A DNA stretch of 64,000 nucleotides from Alphaproteobacteria bacterium (GTDB lineage: Bacteria > Pseudomonadota > Alphaproteobacteria > Rhodobacterales > Rhodobacteraceae): NCBI GenBank assembly GCA_024280735.1, contig JAJRPO010000026.1:1-64000 (forward strand), given 5' to 3'. The translations under genes were made by a program, and so were the position numbers. Under the pieces are notes generated by a model. That model did not search any database and was not told the origin of the DNA. It saw only the letters and a program-made list of their open reading frames with translations. Shown here one piece after another: positions 38,456 through 49,233 of this stretch (position 1 is the first letter of the stretch; every line of letters starts with the position of its first letter).

Positions 38456-40678
38456 TCACTTCTTCTTCCGCCGCCGCGATTTCACCAGTTTGCGACCTTT
38501 TTTGAACGACTTCCTACCACCGGCTGATTTGGGCATAGGCTTGCCGTCTACCTCTAGCAGTTCCAGTAACAACCCTCCGGTGATCGGCGTGGCCTCGGAC
38601 AATCGCACAGTGGCGGGCATGCCGACTTTGATCACCCGCTTGGAACGCTCGCCTATCAACGAGCTGCTGTCGCGATCATAAACCCAGTATTCACGGCCCA
38701 GCATTGAAAGCGGGATCATGCCGTCCGCACCGGAATCGTCCAGTTTCACAAACAGGCCAAAGCGGGCGATGCCGGATATTTGGCCGGTGAATTCATCCCC
38801 CACCCGTTCAGACAGGTAAGCCGCCAAGTAACGGTCTGTGGTGTCGCGTTCTGCCAACATGGAACGGCGTTCGGTCTGGGAAATCCAGTCGCCGGTTTCT
38901 TTCAGCTGGTCGGCCTCTTCCAATGTCAGGCCGTCGTCATCCCACCGATGCGCCGAGATCAAGGCGCGGTGTACGATCAGGTCGGCGTAGCGGCGGATGG
39001 GCGAGGTGAAGTGGGCGTAACGGCGCAGGGCAAGACCAAAGTGGCCAAAGTTTTCGGGGGCGTAATAGGCTTGGGTCATGGAACGCAGGACCGACATGGA
39101 AATGATTTCGCTGTCCTCGGTGCCAGCAGCTGCATCCAGCAGCTTGTTCAGGTGGTGGGTTTTCAGCACTTGGCCTTTGGCCAGCGTCAGGCCCGCCGCC
39201 TGTACGGTTTCACGCAGCGTTTCCAGTTTTTCTGGGCTTGGTTCCTCGTGGACGCGGTACATCAAGGGTTGATCCTTGGCCTCCAAAGTTTCCGCCGCGC
39301 AGACGTTGGCAGTGACCATAAATTCCTCGACCAACCTATGGGCGTCAAAACGGTCGCGGAAATTGACCGACAGGACTTTGCCCTCCTCGGTCAGGATAAT
39401 TTTGCGTTCTGGCAAATCGAGGTGCAGCGGCTGGCGTTTGTTGCGCGCCTTCACCGAACAAGCGTAGGCGGCGAAAAGGTCTTTCAGGGCGACTGCCAGC
39501 GGTTTGGTGGCATCATCATATTGGCCATCCGCCGCTGCCTGTGCTTGCTCATAAGACAGGGAGGCAGGCGAGCGCATCATCGCACGGTGGAATTCGTGAG
39601 ACAGCTTATCACCCGCCATATTCAACACAATACGCAGGGCGATACAGGCGCGGTCAACGCCCTCATGCAGGGAACACAGATCGCCGGACAGGGCGTCGGG
39701 CAGCATCGGCACCACGCGGTCGGGGAAATAGCTGGAATTGCCGCGCTTGCGGGCCTCGCGGTCCAGCTGGCTGTCGGGGCGCACGTAATGGGCCACGTCG
39801 GCAATGGCGACCCAGACGATATAACCGCCCTTGTTTTTGGGGTCCGCGTCCGGCAAGGCGCAAATGGCATCGTCGTGGTCGCGCGCATCTGACGGATCAA
39901 TGGTGAACAATGGCAAATGGCGCAGGTCTTTGCGTTTGCCCAGTTGCACAGGCTTGGCCGCCTCGGCCTCGGCCACCACCGCATCGGGGAAATGGTCGGG
40001 AATGCCGTGCTCGTGGATCGCGATCAGCGACACGGATTTTGGGGCCATCGGATCACCCAGACGGGCCACAATCCTGACCCGGCCGAGGCCCATGCCAGAG
40101 CGGCGCGAGATGTTTTCCGCCTCCACCAGCTCGCCGTCCTTGGCGCCGCCAGTTTCGCCCATCGGCACAATGAATTCGTCCTTGGCCTTTTTGTTGGTCG
40201 GCAGTAAACGCCCGCCCTCAGAACCACTGCGATAAATCCCGAGCACTCGCTCGGGGCCGCTGCCAATGCGGCGGATCAACCGTGCCTCGTATTTGAAATC
40301 TGGATCGTCCGACGGTGCCAGCCGCGCCAAAATCCGGTCACCTTCTTTCAAAGCCACATCGCCATGTTTGGCGATAAACAGAATGCGCGGGGCGGGATCG
40401 CTGCCTTTCCATTCCATCGGGCTGGCGCTGAGATCACCATCCGAATTGGGCGCATCCACCAGCAGTACGGTCACGGGGGGCAATTCGCCGCCACCAGTAT
40501 AATTGCGTCGTTTCTTTTGCAGATGCCCCTCGTCCGTCAGCTCCGCCAGGATCCGCTTGAGGTCGATCTTCTCAGCCCCTTTAATGCCAAAAGCCCGTGC
40601 CACATCGCGCTTGGAGGATTTGGAGGGGTTATCTTTGATCCAGTCAAGGACCTGCTGCTTTGAGGGAAGTTGTTTCAT
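38456..40678 (-). CDS. rnr: Ribonuclease R
   Basis: FTIDPSDARDHDDAI; RNB plus C-terminal S1 and basic tail. Confidence 0.96.
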   Translation of the reverse strand: MKQLPSKQQVLDWIKDNPSKSSKRDVARAFGIKGAEKIDLKRILAELTDEGHLQKKRRNYTGGGELPPVTVLLVDAPNSDGDLSASPMEWKGSDPAPRILFIAKHGDVALKEGDRILARLAPSDDPDFKYEARLIRRIGSGPERVLGIYRSGSEGGRLLPTNKKAKDEFIVPMGETGGAKDGELVEAENISRRSGMGLGRVRIVARLGDPMAPKSVSLIAIHEHGIPDHFPDAVVAEAEAAKPVQLGKRKDLRHLPLFTIDPSDARDHDDAICALPDADPKNKGGYIVWVAIADVAHYVRPDSQLDREARKRGNSSYFPDRVVPMLPDALSGDLCSLHEGVDRACIALRIVLNMAGDKLSHEFHRAMMRSPASLSYEQAQAAADGQYDDATKPLAVALKDLFAAYACSVKARNKRQPLHLDLPERKIILTEEGKVLSVNFRDRFDAHRLVEEFMVTANVCAAETLEAKDQPLMYRVHEEPSPEKLETLRETVQAAGLTLAKGQVLKTHHLNKLLDAAAGTEDSEIISMSVLRSMTQAYYAPENFGHFGLALRRYAHFTSPIRRYADLIVHRALISAHRWDDDGLTLEEADQLKETGDWISQTERRSMLAERDTTDRYLAAYLSERVGDEFTGQISGIARFGLFVKLDDSGADGMIPLSMLGREYWVYDRDSSSLIGERSKRVIKVGMPATVRLSEATPITGGLLLELLEVDGKPMPKSAGGRKSFKKGRKLVKSRRRKKK

Positions 40679-40809
40679 AGGGACTCCCTAACACGCACGC
40701 AATGCGAGGGCTAATTGAAAAGTTGGGGCGGGACACAACATATGGAACCTGCAAACAGGAGCAAGGCCCAGACGAATGTTTGGTCAAAATGCTCCGTGCT
40801 GCTGAGGTC

Positions 40810-41403
40810 TCAGGCTTTTTTAAGGTGCTTAATCAGCTTGTTCACATCGCCACCGCGACGGTCCAGCATTTGGCCGATTTCCGCGCGCTCCAGCTGCAAC
40901 ATGCTGATGCCCTCAATGATCAGATCAAACATTTTGTCTTTGCCGCTGGCGTCACTAACCTGCCATTCTACGATAAACGGGGGAGAGCCGACAAATCTAA
41001 CCTTGCTGGTTACAAGATAGCCGCGTTTGGTTTTCCGCGATTTGATAACTGTGATGGTAGAGCCGATAAATTCCCGAAACCGTTTACCATACTTGCGTGA
41101 AATATACCCGGCAAAGGCCTTTTGATATGACCGCATCTGGCTGGCAGAAGCGCTACGACGGGCAACACCTAACGAGCTGCGGGCGATTGTGGGAACATCG
41201 GCAAACTTGCCAAACATCTTTTCAAAATCACGGAACATGGATTTTTCAGACTTGCCCGAATTGATAATCGACAGAATTTCCACCGACAGCTTGTTGATCA
41301 ACGTCTCGGCCTCTACCTTGGTGATCGCGGAGGCGGGCATTGCCAAGGCTGGAACCAAAATCAGGGCTGCCAGAAAGTTCAGAATTACGCGGCGGGTTGT
41401 CAT
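40810..41403 (-). CDS. MlaC/Ttg2D-type phospholipid-binding protein
   Basis: Signal peptide; ARSSLGVARRSASASQMRSYQKAFAGYISRKYGKRF. Confidence 0.88.
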   Translation of the reverse strand: MTTRRVILNFLAALILVPALAMPASAITKVEAETLINKLSVEILSIINSGKSEKSMFRDFEKMFGKFADVPTIARSSLGVARRSASASQMRSYQKAFAGYISRKYGKRFREFIGSTITVIKSRKTKRGYLVTSKVRFVGSPPFIVEWQVSDASGKDKMFDLIIEGISMLQLERAEIGQMLDRRGGDVNKLIKHLKKA

Positions 41404-41407
41404 CAGG

Positions 41408-42151
41408 CTAGTTCGCATAAGGGTCTTCCAAATCATCAAGGTTCACGCCACGGTTCAACTTAAATCGGCGTCTTTGCAGGTAGATTGATCTGGCAGTGGT
41501 ATACGAATCTTCGGAGCCATACAAAATATCATCGATGATATCGGCGTATTGATGCCGATCACCCACTTTGTCCATCACATAAGCAGGTGTCTTCAGACGG
41601 TCAATTTCCTTTGGCACCAAATTTCCCAGTGGATTCAGGAAGAAATCAACCACGAGACCATAGGCTGCTCGTTCGGTACTGGGACCTAAAACCGGCAGCT
41701 CGATATATTCACCCTCTGGGAAACCCATCACATAGAGCGTTTCACCAAAATCGGTATCGACATCCTCCTCCATACCAAGCGCGGTTGCCGCGTCAAAAAT
41801 ACCACCGAGGCCAAAAATAGTGTTGGTTGCGAATCGGATGGTATTGGTTGCCACATCTTCAAAGTTGAATTGCAACGCGCTATTCAATATTTCGCCCGGA
41901 ATGGCCAGGTTTTCGGTGAAATTGCCGACGATGCTGTCGGCTGATGCGGGAATAATTGCGCCGTAAGTACGGGAAGCAGGGTTAACAATGCCTTTGTCCA
42001 ACGCCTTGTTAAAACGATGAACTTTGCGGTTTTCATGTTCCTGCGGATCGTTCACGGTGCCAGGCTGTGTAATGGAACAAGCAGCCATAATGAGGCTCAC
42101 CAGAACAACACCGGCGGTTTTTCGGATCAGGGAGGGAAATCTGCGTATCAT
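41408..42151 (-). CDS. MlaA/VacJ-family lipoprotein
   Basis: Lipobox MAACS; NDPQEHENRKVHRFNKALDKGIVNPASRTY. Confidence 0.92.
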   Translation of the reverse strand: MIRRFPSLIRKTAGVVLVSLIMAACSITQPGTVNDPQEHENRKVHRFNKALDKGIVNPASRTYGAIIPASADSIVGNFTENLAIPGEILNSALQFNFEDVATNTIRFATNTIFGLGGIFDAATALGMEEDVDTDFGETLYVMGFPEGEYIELPVLGPSTERAAYGLVVDFFLNPLGNLVPKEIDRLKTPAYVMDKVGDRHQYADIIDDILYGSEDSYTTARSIYLQRRRFKLNRGVNLDDLEDPYAN

Positions 42152-42381
42152 TTTTTGCTCTTAATCTAGCCCATATTCTGTCTGTGGCGTTTTACTGTTT
42201 CATTGGTAACACGCAAGTGGCAGGATACAATCCGTGCAAAAAATATAAATATGTGATTTTTTACCAACATTTTGAAAATACAAATTATTTATTTCGCTAG
42301 AAACAAGTTCCCACTGCGCGCGTCATGTAATAGGCTGCGCTGGTCAAAAATCAAATTATACACCTTTCTTACGGAACTAAC

Positions 42382-44121
42382 ATGCCAGCACAAACATATT
42401 ATCCTCAGGGTCTACGCGAGCTGCGGGCGGCACGAAGCAAAAGCAATTCGATGTTTTTGTCGGTCGGATTCTTTAGTATATTTGTAAACCTGTTGATGCT
42501 CACCGGGCCGATATTCATGTTGCAGGTTTATGACCGCGTGCTGGGCAGCCGCTCCGAGGCCACATTGGTGGCCCTATTTGTATTGGTCGCCTTTCTGTAC
42601 ATCGTTTTTGGTGTGTTGGAATGGGCGCGGGGGCGTGTTTTGGCGCGGGCCGGTGCAAAGTTTCAATCTGACCTGGATGAGCGGGTTTTCAAGGCCATCC
42701 TGAAAACACCATCTGGGCGCGGTGGTCAGGCTGCTGTGCAAAGCGGCTTGCGCGATCTGGAGTCAGTGCAAAAACTGATGTCCTCGCCTGCATTATTTGC
42801 AGTTATGGATATGCCGTGGACGCCAATTTTTGCCTTGGGGATTTTTATGTTCCACCCGTGGCTTGGGTATTTGGCCTTATCGGGTGGGGTTCTGCTGATT
42901 TGCGTTACCTTTATCAATCAAAAGGTTTCCAAAAAAGGCGTGTTAGACGCCCATATGCACAGCGCCGTGGCAGATCAATTTGCCGGTGCGGTGCGTGACG
43001 ACAGTGAGTTGGTGCAGGGCTTGGGAATGCGGTCCGCGGTCATGAGCCGGTGGCAGAAAACACGCGACAAAAGCCTTGATTCGACAATTTCCTCCAGTGA
43101 CGTAACCGGTATGTTTTCGTCTCTGACCAAAGCATTCCGCCTGTTCTTGCAATCGGCAATGCTGGCGCTGGGCGCCTATCTGGTGCTGCAAAATGAGCTG
43201 ACACCCGGCGCAATGATTGCCGGTTCGATCCTGATGGGCCGCGCGCTGGCACCGATTGAAATGGCGATCGGCCAATGGCCATTGGTGCAGCGGGCCAGCC
43301 AAGGCTGGTACAACTTGTCACGATTACTGGAAACCACGCCCACAGATATAGAGCGCACGGCTTTGCCACGGCCAAAGGCCCTGCTGGAGGCGATCAATCT
43401 GACGGCTGTACCGCCTGGTGAATCACAAGCCTGTTTGAAAATGATTACATTTCGGGTGGAGCCGGGTACGGCACTGGGTGTGATTGGGCCAAGTGCGGCG
43501 GGCAAATCCTCGCTCGCCCGATTGATTACAGGGATATGGCGGCCAGCGGCAGGGAAAATCCGGCTGGATGGGGCGGCGTTGGATAACTATGATCCAGATA
43601 TTTTGGGCAGTTACATCGGCTATCTGCCGCAAAATGTGTCGCTGTTTAATGCCAGCATCGCAGAAAACATCGCGCGGATGTCTGAACAACCGGATCCGGA
43701 AAAGGTGGTTGAAGCCGCCAAAAAGGCCGGCGCGCACGAGATGATACTGGAACAACCCGATGGTTATGACACGCTGATTTCCAATACTGGCGGGCGGTTG
43801 TCTGGTGGCCAACGGCAACGGTTGGGATTGGCGCGCGCGCTTTATGGTGATCCGCTTATTCTGGTTCTGGATGAACCAAACTCAAATCTGGATTCCATCG
43901 GCTCTAACGCTTTGAACGAGAGTATCCGCCGCATGAAAGCAGAGGGCAACGCCGTGATTATCATGGCGCACCGCCCTGCCGCGATTGCGGAATGCGAGAA
44001 CTTGCTGGTGCTGGAAAACGGTATGCGCAAGGCCTTTGGGCCGCGCGACGAAGTGTTAAAAGAACAAGTGCAAAACGTGGCGCAGATCACCGATGCTTTG
44101 GGCAAAGGAAAAGCATCATGA
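42382..44121 (+). CDS. Type I secretion ABC transporter/permease (PrtD-like)
   Basis: GPIFMLQVYDRVLGSRSEATL; GPSAAGKSSLARLI; LSGGQRQRLGLARAL. Confidence 0.94.
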   Translation: MPAQTYYPQGLRELRAARSKSNSMFLSVGFFSIFVNLLMLTGPIFMLQVYDRVLGSRSEATLVALFVLVAFLYIVFGVLEWARGRVLARAGAKFQSDLDERVFKAILKTPSGRGGQAAVQSGLRDLESVQKLMSSPALFAVMDMPWTPIFALGIFMFHPWLGYLALSGGVLLICVTFINQKVSKKGVLDAHMHSAVADQFAGAVRDDSELVQGLGMRSAVMSRWQKTRDKSLDSTISSSDVTGMFSSLTKAFRLFLQSAMLALGAYLVLQNELTPGAMIAGSILMGRALAPIEMAIGQWPLVQRASQGWYNLSRLLETTPTDIERTALPRPKALLEAINLTAVPPGESQACLKMITFRVEPGTALGVIGPSAAGKSSLARLITGIWRPAAGKIRLDGAALDNYDPDILGSYIGYLPQNVSLFNASIAENIARMSEQPDPEKVVEAAKKAGAHEMILEQPDGYDTLISNTGGRLSGGQRQRLGLARALYGDPLILVLDEPNSNLDSIGSNALNESIRRMKAEGNAVIIMAHRPAAIAECENLLVLENGMRKAFGPRDEVLKEQVQNVAQITDALGKGKAS

Positions 44122-45437
44122 TGATTGCAGATCAAACCCCCGCCAAACCAAAATGGTCAGCGAAATTTCCATTCTGGACCGGAATGACGGGTGTCGCAGC
44201 GCTGATTGGGGTTTTGGGAATATGGGGTTATTTCGCCACAATTTCCGGCGCGGTGATCGTGTCAGGAATGATTCAAGTCGAGAGCCTGCGCCAAGTGGTG
44301 CAGCACCCTCAAGGCGGTGTTGTAAGTGAAATCGGTATCGTAGAGGGTGATGTCGTGCAAGCTGGGTCAATCCTTATCCGGCTTGACGACAAAATGCTTC
44401 AATCTGAACGCACTATAGTATCAACTCAGCTGCATGAAATCACCGCCCGAAAGGCACGTTTGATTGCAGAGCGGGACGAAACCAAAAATATCAGTTTTGA
44501 CCAGAATTTGCAACGTTTGGCAAAAACCGACCCAGAAGTTGACGGGTTCCTGAAAGGCCAAGAACGGCTGTTTTTTGCCCGAGGTGAATCCCTAAGCAAA
44601 CAGACCGAACAACTGAACCAGCGCAAAGACCAGATTCGCATTCAGATCCAGGGAGCAGGCGCTCAGCTGGACGCCCTTAAATTGCAAATCGGGTTTATCA
44701 ACCAAGAGCTGGCCAGCCAGCAAGAATTGCTGGCCAAAGGCCTTGCACAAGCAGCACGCGTTTTGTCTTTGCAACGCGAGGAGGCCCGCCTGCAAGGGTC
44801 AGTCGGTGAATTGGGAGCTTCGATGGCGCGAGGCGAAGCCCAGATTATCGAAACCGACATTCAGATTTTACAACTGCAAAGCCAGCGCCGCGAAGAAGCA
44901 ATCACCACGTTGCGAGACCTTGGGTTTTCTCAAATTGAGCTTGCCCAGCGGCTGATATCGCTGGACGAAACCCTATCGCGTATGGTTGTCCGCGCACCGA
45001 TGTCTGGTACAATTCATGGGTTAACCGTCCATGCAATTCGCTCCGTTGTGCGGCCGGCAGAACCAATTTTATATATCGTTCCCAATGACAGCCCCCTGGT
45101 AATTTCCAGCCGTATAGATGCGATACATGTGGATCAGATACATGTTGGACAAGCTGCGTCCATGCGATTTTCAACTTTTGACCAACGAACCACACCGGAA
45201 ATTTTTGGCACGGTTAAGAAATTATCAGCGGATGTGTTTCGGGACGAGGCCACCGGCGCTTCTTATTATTCAGCAGAAATATTACCGAACGAAGGAGAAA
45301 TCGAACGGCTGGGCGATGTAGAATTGCTGCCAGGTATGCCGGTCGAAACCTTTATCAAAACCACAGATCGCAGCCCGCTGAGTTATCTGGTCAAGCCGTT
45401 CTCTGACTATTTCAACCGCGCATTTCGCGAAGGCTAA
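44118..45437 (+). CDS. HlyD-family type I secretion adaptor
   Basis: ATGA coupling to the ABC gene; VESLRQVVQHPQGGVVSEIGIVEGDVVQAGSILIRLD; RAPMSGTIHGL. Confidence 0.93.
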   Translation: MMIADQTPAKPKWSAKFPFWTGMTGVAALIGVLGIWGYFATISGAVIVSGMIQVESLRQVVQHPQGGVVSEIGIVEGDVVQAGSILIRLDDKMLQSERTIVSTQLHEITARKARLIAERDETKNISFDQNLQRLAKTDPEVDGFLKGQERLFFARGESLSKQTEQLNQRKDQIRIQIQGAGAQLDALKLQIGFINQELASQQELLAKGLAQAARVLSLQREEARLQGSVGELGASMARGEAQIIETDIQILQLQSQRREEAITTLRDLGFSQIELAQRLISLDETLSRMVVRAPMSGTIHGLTVHAIRSVVRPAEPILYIVPNDSPLVISSRIDAIHVDQIHVGQAASMRFSTFDQRTTPEIFGTVKKLSADVFRDEATGASYYSAEILPNEGEIERLGDVELLPGMPVETFIKTTDRSPLSYLVKPFSDYFNRAFREG

Positions 45438-45515
45438 ATAAAACGGCGTATTTACACTTGCCATGGGCGCTGCAAAGAGTAGCGTGCCCTGAAACGCCGC
45501 ATTTGGAGGAATACA

Positions 45516-45983
45516 ATGTCTGGAAATTTTGAAGCCCGTTTGACGGAATTGGGCGAGAATCTCCCCGATGCTCCTGCACCAGCGGCAAATTACGTGCCGT
45601 TTGTGATAACTGGTGATTTGGTATTCATCTCTGGGCAAATTTCCAAAGATGGCGACGGCAATATGATTACCGGAAAACTGGGCGACAATATGGGCGTTGA
45701 GGCTGGACAGGCCGCTGCAAAAGTATGCGCGTTGAATCTGATTGCGCAATTGAAGGCCGCTTGTGGCGGTGATCTGGATCGGCTGATCAAGGTCGTCAAA
45801 TTGGGTGGCTTTGTGAATTGCACACCGGATTTCACCGATCACCCGTCAGTCATTAACGGTGCTTCTGATTTCTTTGGCACGGTATTTGGCGACACCGGCG
45901 CCCATGCGCGCGCCGCCGTTGGTTGTTCCAGCCTGCCCTTGGGTGTCGCTGTCGAAATCGAAGGCATTTTTCAGATATCATGA
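45516..45983 (+). CDS. RidA-family protein
   Basis: LVFISGQISKDGDG; RAAVGCSSLPLGVAVEIEGIF. Confidence 0.92.
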   Translation: MSGNFEARLTELGENLPDAPAPAANYVPFVITGDLVFISGQISKDGDGNMITGKLGDNMGVEAGQAAAKVCALNLIAQLKAACGGDLDRLIKVVKLGGFVNCTPDFTDHPSVINGASDFFGTVFGDTGAHARAAVGCSSLPLGVAVEIEGIFQIS

Positions 45984-46747
45984 TGTTACCGACAACATTC
46001 CTGACATATCCCTTTGCCCATCGCACCCTGCATGATGTGGCGGACAATCGGCCGGAAAACTCGCTGGCGGGTGCGCGCGCTGCACTGGCGGCGGGCTATG
46101 GTATGGAAATTGACCTGCAACTGTCCAAAGACGGGCAGCCTGTGGTGTTTCACGATTATTCGTTGGACCGTCTAACCGAGGAAGTCGGGCCTGTCGCACG
46201 GCGCACCGCAGCGGAGTTGCAACAGATCAGACTGTCAGGCACGGATGAATGCATTCCAACCCTGCAAGAATTTCTGGAGCTGGTGGGCGGCAAAGTACCG
46301 TTGTTGGTAGAAATCAAAGATCAAGACGGGGCGCTTGGGCCAAATACCGGCACCATGGAAAAGGCCGTTTGCGATGTTATCAAGGATTATCAGGGGCCAT
46401 TGGCCTTGATGTCCTTTAACCCGCATTCCATGGCAAAATGCGCCCAACATGCGCCGGATATTCCGCGTGGGTTGGTGACAGATACGTTTTCCGGCGAGAA
46501 GTGGAATATCCTGCCACGGGCGCGTTTGGACGAGCTGGTGTCGATTCCAGATTATGACAGGGTTGGCGCAAGTTTTATTTCTCACAATTGGCGCAGCCTG
46601 CAATCCCCCCCTGTTGAGAAAATTCGCGCGCTGGGTGGGAGTATTTTGAGTTGGACGATACGCTCGGCCCAACAAGAAAAGGAAGCATTGGAAAATTCTG
46701 ACAATGTGACCTTTGAAAATTATTACGCCTCGACCAAGGCCGCGTGA
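45980..46747 (+). CDS. Glycerophosphodiester phosphodiesterase
   Basis: FAHRTLHDVADNRPENSLAGARAALAAGYGMEIDLQLSKDGQPVVFHD. Confidence 0.92.
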   Translation: MMLPTTFLTYPFAHRTLHDVADNRPENSLAGARAALAAGYGMEIDLQLSKDGQPVVFHDYSLDRLTEEVGPVARRTAAELQQIRLSGTDECIPTLQEFLELVGGKVPLLVEIKDQDGALGPNTGTMEKAVCDVIKDYQGPLALMSFNPHSMAKCAQHAPDIPRGLVTDTFSGEKWNILPRARLDELVSIPDYDRVGASFISHNWRSLQSPPVEKIRALGGSILSWTIRSAQQEKEALENSDNVTFENYYASTKAA

Positions 46748-47925
46748 CCCTAGAAATAAATATCGAAGTATCGGTGATTGGATCTTTGGCAGACATAACT
46801 GCGCGGGAGTGGGATTATTGTGCCTGCCCTGAAGATGCGGGTGGGCGCGCGATTGACCCCTTTACCACATATCGGTTTTTGTTGGCCCTTGAAAAGAGCG
46901 GCTCGGTCGGGGCTGGCACCGGATGGGAACCCCGGCATTTGATCGCCAGACTGGATGGTCAAGTGATTGGTGTGATGCCTTGTTATGGCAAGGGTCATTC
47001 GCAGGGCGAATATGTTTTCGATCACAATTGGGCGCACGCGTTTGAGCGTTCAGGCGGGCGGTATTACCCGAAATTACAGGTGGCTGTACCTTTCACCCCC
47101 GCCACGGGCCGCCGGTTTTTGGTGCGGCCAGAGTTTGCGCAAGAAGCTCGGTTGGCGTTGCTAGAGGGGGCCGTGGGGTTGGCAAGCCGGAACGAAGTTT
47201 CGTCAATCCACATCACATTTTGTACCGAGGAAGAAGCCGGCACAGGCGTGGATATGGGCCTGCTGCACCGTATCGGCCAACAGTTTCATTGGTACAATCA
47301 GGATTACGCAGATTTTGACGCATTTCTGGCGCAGCTTTCCTCGCGCAAGCGTAAAGCCATCCGCAAAGAACGTAGGCGCGCGCAGGCTTTTGGCGGCGAG
47401 ATACATTTGCTCTCCGGGGAGCAGATTCAACCGGAACATTGGGATGCTTTTTGGCATTTCTATCAAGATACAGGGATGCGCAAATGGGGCACCCCGTACC
47501 TGACACGCGAGTTCTTTGATATTGCCCAGCAGGAATTGCGGGATGATATTCTGCTGGTGATGTGCGAACGGCAGGGGCAATGGGTTGCGGGGGCGCTGAA
47601 TTTCATTGGCCGCGACACTTTGTTTGGCCGCTATTGGGGCTGCACCGAGGATCACCCCTGTTTGCATTTTGAAGTCTGTTATTATCAGGCGATTGACTTT
47701 GCCATTGAACACGGCCTGACGCGCGTGGAAGCGGGTGCGCAAGGCCCGCATAAATTGGCGCGCGGGTATTTGCCAGCTGCGGTGCATTCCCTGCACTGGA
47801 TTGCGGAGCCAGGATTTCGGAATGCCATTGCCCAATATCTTGCGGCCGAGAGTGAGGCTGTGGGTGAAGAAATTGAAGTTATGACCAGCTACGGGCCATT
47901 CCGAAATTCCACCAACGACGGTTAA
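46744..47925 (+). CDS. FemAB/GNAT-like (peptidogalycan biosynthesis, PF04339 type) protein
   Basis: SSRKRKAIRKERRRA; YYQAIDFAIEHGLTRVEAGAQGPHKLARGYLP; GTG start overlapping GDPD. Confidence 0.88.
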   Translation: MTLEINIEVSVIGSLADITAREWDYCACPEDAGGRAIDPFTTYRFLLALEKSGSVGAGTGWEPRHLIARLDGQVIGVMPCYGKGHSQGEYVFDHNWAHAFERSGGRYYPKLQVAVPFTPATGRRFLVRPEFAQEARLALLEGAVGLASRNEVSSIHITFCTEEEAGTGVDMGLLHRIGQQFHWYNQDYADFDAFLAQLSSRKRKAIRKERRRAQAFGGEIHLLSGEQIQPEHWDAFWHFYQDTGMRKWGTPYLTREFFDIAQQELRDDILLVMCERQGQWVAGALNFIGRDTLFGRYWGCTEDHPCLHFEVCYYQAIDFAIEHGLTRVEAGAQGPHKLARGYLPAAVHSLHWIAEPGFRNAIAQYLAAESEAVGEEIEVMTSYGPFRNSTNDG

Positions 47926-48024
47926 GGGTGGCCGCGCTGCGCGCGGTGGTATGGGCGATAAGTCTCTGGCTTTTTGGAGGTATACCCAATAGCCAAGAGA
48001 GAGCGAGATTCAGGAGTTTTAGAG

Positions 48025-49233
48025 ATGACACATGTGATTGTGGTTGGCGCAGGACAAGCCGGCAGTTCTTTGGTTGCAAAGCTGCGCAATTCCGGTTTTG
48101 AGGGAGAGATCACCCTGATCGGCGCTGAACCAACACCGCCTTACCAACGCCCACCATTGTCTAAGAAATACCTGCTGGGCGAGATGGAACTGGATCGATT
48201 ATTGCTACGCCCTGAGGCGTTCTATAGCGAAAACAACATCTCATTGCGATTGGGAGTGGCTGTTGATGCGGTTGATGCCGACGCGAAAACAATCAGCATT
48301 TCAGACGAAACCCTAAGTTACGATCATTTGGTATTGGCCACCGGGTCAGCGCCACGACGCTTGCCTGCAAGCATTGGGGGCGCGCTGGAAGGTGTCTATG
48401 TTGTGCGCGATCTGAAGGATGTGGACCAAATGGCACCGGAATTCGCCAAAGGGCGGCGGGTGCTGATTATTGGCGGCGGATATATCGGGTTGGAAGCGGC
48501 GGCGGTTGCGGCGAAAAAGGGCCTGAAGGTTACGTTGGTCGAAATGGCGGATCGGATTTTGCAGCGGGTTGCCTGCCCGCAGACCTCAGACTTTTTTCGG
48601 GAAGTGCATCAGTCACATGGGGTTGAAATTCTGGAAGGCGTGGGCTTGAAAGAGTTGACCGGAGATGGCCGCGTTAGGGGCGCTGTTTTGAGCGATGGCA
48701 CGGTTCTGGAGCTTGAATTTGCGATTGTCGGCGTGGGGATTGCGCCCGCCACATCTTTGGCGGAAATGGCCGGGGTTATGCTCGACAATGGCATTCAGAC
48801 GGATGCTTTTGGCAAGACATCGGTTTCGGGAATTTGGGCTGCGGGGGATTGCGCGTCTTTTCCCTATCGCGGTGGACGTATCCGGTTGGAGAGCGTGCCA
48901 AATGCAATAGATCAGGCGGAAATTGTTGCGCTGAATATTATGGGAAATGGCAAGGAGTATGTGGCAAAGCCTTGGTTTTGGTCAGATCAATATGATGTGA
49001 AACTACAGATAGCCGGGCTGAATGTGGGGTATGACGACGTGATTACCCGACAAGGCGGCAAAGAGGGATCGGTATCATTCTGGTATTACAAGGGCGACGA
49101 ATTGCTGGCTGTCGATGCGGCCAATGACCCGCGCAGCTACATGATTGGCAAGCGTCTGATCGAGGCTGGGAAATCACCTGCCAAGACTGCAATTGCGGAT
49201 CCGGCAACGGATATGAAATCATTGCTGCGATGA
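48025..49233 (+). CDS. FAD-dependent ferredoxin reductase
   Basis: VIVVGAGQAGSSLVAKLRNSGFEGEITLIGAEPTPPYQRPPLSKKYL. Confidence 0.93.
   Translation: MTHVIVVGAGQAGSSLVAKLRNSGFEGEITLIGAEPTPPYQRPPLSKKYLLGEMELDRLLLRPEAFYSENNISLRLGVAVDAVDADAKTISISDETLSYDHLVLATGSAPRRLPASIGGALEGVYVVRDLKDVDQMAPEFAKGRRVLIIGGGYIGLEAAAVAAKKGLKVTLVEMADRILQRVACPQTSDFFREVHQSHGVEILEGVGLKELTGDGRVRGAVLSDGTVLELEFAIVGVGIAPATSLAEMAGVMLDNGIQTDAFGKTSVSGIWAAGDCASFPYRGGRIRLESVPNAIDQAEIVALNIMGNGKEYVAKPWFWSDQYDVKLQIAGLNVGYDDVITRQGGKEGSVSFWYYKGDELLAVDAANDPRSYMIGKRLIEAGKSPAKTAIADPATDMKSLLR

Noticed and set aside
38780-39892. 370-aa plus-strand ORF
   Set aside because: Antisense to rnr, no recognisable motifs.
47930-47946. CCGCGC-TGC-GCGCGG hairpin after the FemAB-like gene
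   Set aside because: Short, GC-rich and without a U tract; insufficient to call a terminator.
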